Made by a program: the position numbers and the translations under genes. This document shows positions 23,382-24,788 of a DNA stretch of 24,788 nt, piece after piece. Source of the DNA: Pseudomonadota bacterium (GTDB lineage Bacteria; Bdellovibrionota_C; UBA2361; OMIW01). The stretch lies in the NCBI GenBank assembly GCA_900299205.1, contig OMIW01000036.1, forward strand, positions 1 through 24,788. Reading direction: 5' to 3'. Below the pieces are notes generated by a model that saw only the letters and a list, made by a program, of their open reading frames with translations, searched no databases and was not told the origin of the DNA. Within the stretch, counting starts at the first letter, position 1. Each line of letters opens with the position of its first letter.

Positions 23382-24788
23382 TTATCTGCGACCCCCTCGT
23401 CGCACGTTCAGATTTGCCCAGTACACATACGAGAGATTGATGAGGGAGAAGATCCACTGAGTTGGAGAGAGATACAGCATCATCTCACCCAGCACAAGCT
23501 TCTCGGATACGGCCGAGATTTCGAGTAAAATGATGAGGATTGATTCGATTGCGAGGATCATTACAAATCGGCCGGTTATTACCCGATTTTCCTCCTTTTC
23601 AAGGGCTGAAACCTTTCTTCTAGGTGGCCTCATCAATCCTCCGATGAGATACACCCACGAAATAAGGGCAAGATACGAGACTATACTCGAATAGAGCGAC
23701 GGGGGCGAAGATACAACCCAAACCTGAACTTCACCGAGATTGACCCCGGAAACACCCCACTGTGCTGGCGTCAGGGCAGCTATCTGGAGAAAAAGTACTG
23801 CTGCGCCGAATACACTCGTCACCATTTGCTGCGCTAAAATATCCGTCGATAACGAGGGCAAAGTCGCGATAATCGAAGGAACAAAGAGCGACAACCAAAT
23901 AAGGATTGCTACTCCCCGAATATGGCGCACAAGCACCTCTCTGACCGCCCTTTCATTCGAGGTTAATCCGAGCCGAAATGCACCCCGAGAGAGCGCTGCC
24001 GATACGAGGCCGCTTGTTACTACGATAGAGGCGTATCCCCCTACCATCGTCAATGGCGATTCGAATGATGAGCCAAAAACATTCAGAGTGATGTGGAGAA
24101 AAACAGCCGAAACTATCGCTGCTGCACATACCACCGCGCCGAGCAACAAGGCGGCTAAAAATGAGTGCTCAACCCCCATCTGACGAAACACTCCTGAGGC
24201 AGGCTCAACCAATCGCGATATTGCTAAAGGACTCGCCGCGAGAGGACCGTCTGAAAAAGGGGTATTAACAGTGGGCTGAGCAAACGTTCCAGATTGACGC
24301 CGAGAGCTGAGGGTTACCCCCGCTATTTCGCTGAAAAGCGCGTCATCACACAAAGGTCGATTCGCAGGATCTTTATCGAGAAGACTCAATATCAGATCCT
24401 CGAGACCCGCCGACACCGTAACAATCTCAGATGGAGCAACTGGCAATTGCTCAAGGTGTGCCTGCATCATCTCCGTCATCTTTTCCCCCTTCCACGGCGC
24501 GATACCAGTTATCACCTGATACAGGATAACTCCAAGTGCGTACATATCACTGGCAAATGAGGGATCGGCGCCATCCCATAGCTCGGGAGCGAGATAAAGG
24601 GAGGTTCCCATGAGGGCATTGGTCACGGTCAAATCGGATTGAATCGAGCGGGCGAGTCCGAAGTCAATTATCTTGACGATATTTCCCGCAGTAAGGAGGA
24701 TGTTAGAGGGCTTGAGGTCTCGATGGACGACACCCTTAAAATGAATCGCCGCTAGTCCCTCAACGATCTGCTTTATAAGTGGGACACT
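23382..24788 (-). CDS. Ser/Thr protein kinase with C-terminal multi-pass membrane domain (5' partial)
   Basis: The frame is open to the right window edge, so the N-terminal lobe is missing. The visible 468 residues begin in the kinase catalytic core: HRDLKPSN (22-29), the metal-binding DFG (42-44), the activation-segment APE (about 67-69) and SDMYALGVILYQ (80-91). All catalytic-loop residues seen here are intact. After the kinase domain come a linker and six or seven hydrophobic helices (about 210-232, 250-272, 292-310, 322-338, 370-385, 408-426 and 440-458), so the kinase domain faces the cytoplasm and is tethered to the membrane. Substrate and signal are unknown. It ends at TAA 23382-23384, 29 bp before the chalcone-isomerase-like gene. 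Confidence 0.9.
   Translation of the reverse strand, partial: SVPLIKQIVEGLAAIHFKGVVHRDLKPSNILLTAGNIVKIIDFGLARSIQSDLTVTNALMGTSLYLAPELWDGADPSFASDMYALGVILYQVITGIAPWKGEKMTEMMQAHLEQLPVAPSEIVTVSAGLEDLILSLLDKDPANRPLCDDALFSEIAGVTLSSRRQSGTFAQPTVNTPFSDGPLAASPLAISRLVEPASGVFRQMGVEHSFLAALLLGAVVCAAAIVSAVFLHITLNVFGSSFESPLTMVGGYASIVVTSGLVSAALSRGAFRLGLTSNERAVREVLVRHIRGVAILIWLSLFVPSIIATLPSLSTDILAQQMVTSVFGAAVLFLQIAALTPAQWGVSGVNLGEVQVWVVSSPPSLYSSIVSYLALISWVYLIGGLMRPPRRKVSALEKEENRVITGRFVMILAIESILIILLEISAVSEKLVLGEMMLYLSPTQWIFSLINLSYVYWANLNVRRGGRR

Overview
The window looks like a piece of a Gram-negative bacterial chromosome of moderate GC content. It has a predicted Sec-dependent lipoprotein, an aerotolerance (Bat) operon, tightly packed genes and standard start and stop usage. 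Some features fit the former deltaproteobacterial or bdellovibrio-like assemblage: a PyrR-led pyr operon, a Ser/Thr kinase with a multi-pass membrane domain, and a chalcone-isomerase-like secreted protein. No rRNA or tRNA is present to place the organism, so taxonomy is inference only. I saw no mobile element, CRISPR array or tRNA.

Layout, left to right. Positions 1-1067 hold the end of an unrecognised hydrophobic protein with a glycine linker and a basic tail. A gene-free stretch follows, then ferredoxin/flavodoxin-NADP+ reductase (1464-2240, +). Convergent to it is a TPR protein (2406-3380, -). Divergent from that protein is an FAD-linked 2-hydroxyacid-type oxidase (3594-5000, +). This oxidase is interrupted by one in-frame TAA and keeps its reading frame on both sides. 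A dyad-rich 377-bp leader precedes a small excisionase-type HTH protein (5378-5593).

Positions 5752-14096 form a Bat/MoxR locus: MoxR AAA+ ATPase, DUF58 protein, a small one-TM protein resembling DUF4381, a BatA-type vWA protein, a vWA-TPR protein that is a BatB-BatC fusion, and BatD. A DUF3833-type lipoprotein gene with its own flanking spacers sits between BatBC and BatD. In such systems MoxR is thought to act as a chaperone-like ATPase on membrane vWA proteins facing the periplasm, with BatD and TPR regions giving protein interactions. A small unknown gene (14282-14599) follows.

Positions 14702-22148, all on the minus strand, form a de novo pyrimidine operon transcribed pyrR-pyrB-pyrC-carA-carB. 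There are 4-bp overlaps at pyrB/pyrC and pyrC/carA. It covers carbamoyl phosphate synthesis through dihydroorotate; pyrD, pyrE and pyrF are not in the window. The 526-bp stretch upstream of pyrR has several inverted repeats and probably holds the operon's control region.

At the right edge, also on the minus strand, lie a Ser/Thr protein kinase with a C-terminal polytopic membrane domain (cut by the window edge) and a chalcone-isomerase-like exported protein, probably co-transcribed. No clearly new multi-gene system is visible. The most notable points are the in-frame stop in the oxidase, the lipoprotein inserted within the Bat locus, several structured intergenic elements, and the kinase/chalcone-isomerase-like pair.
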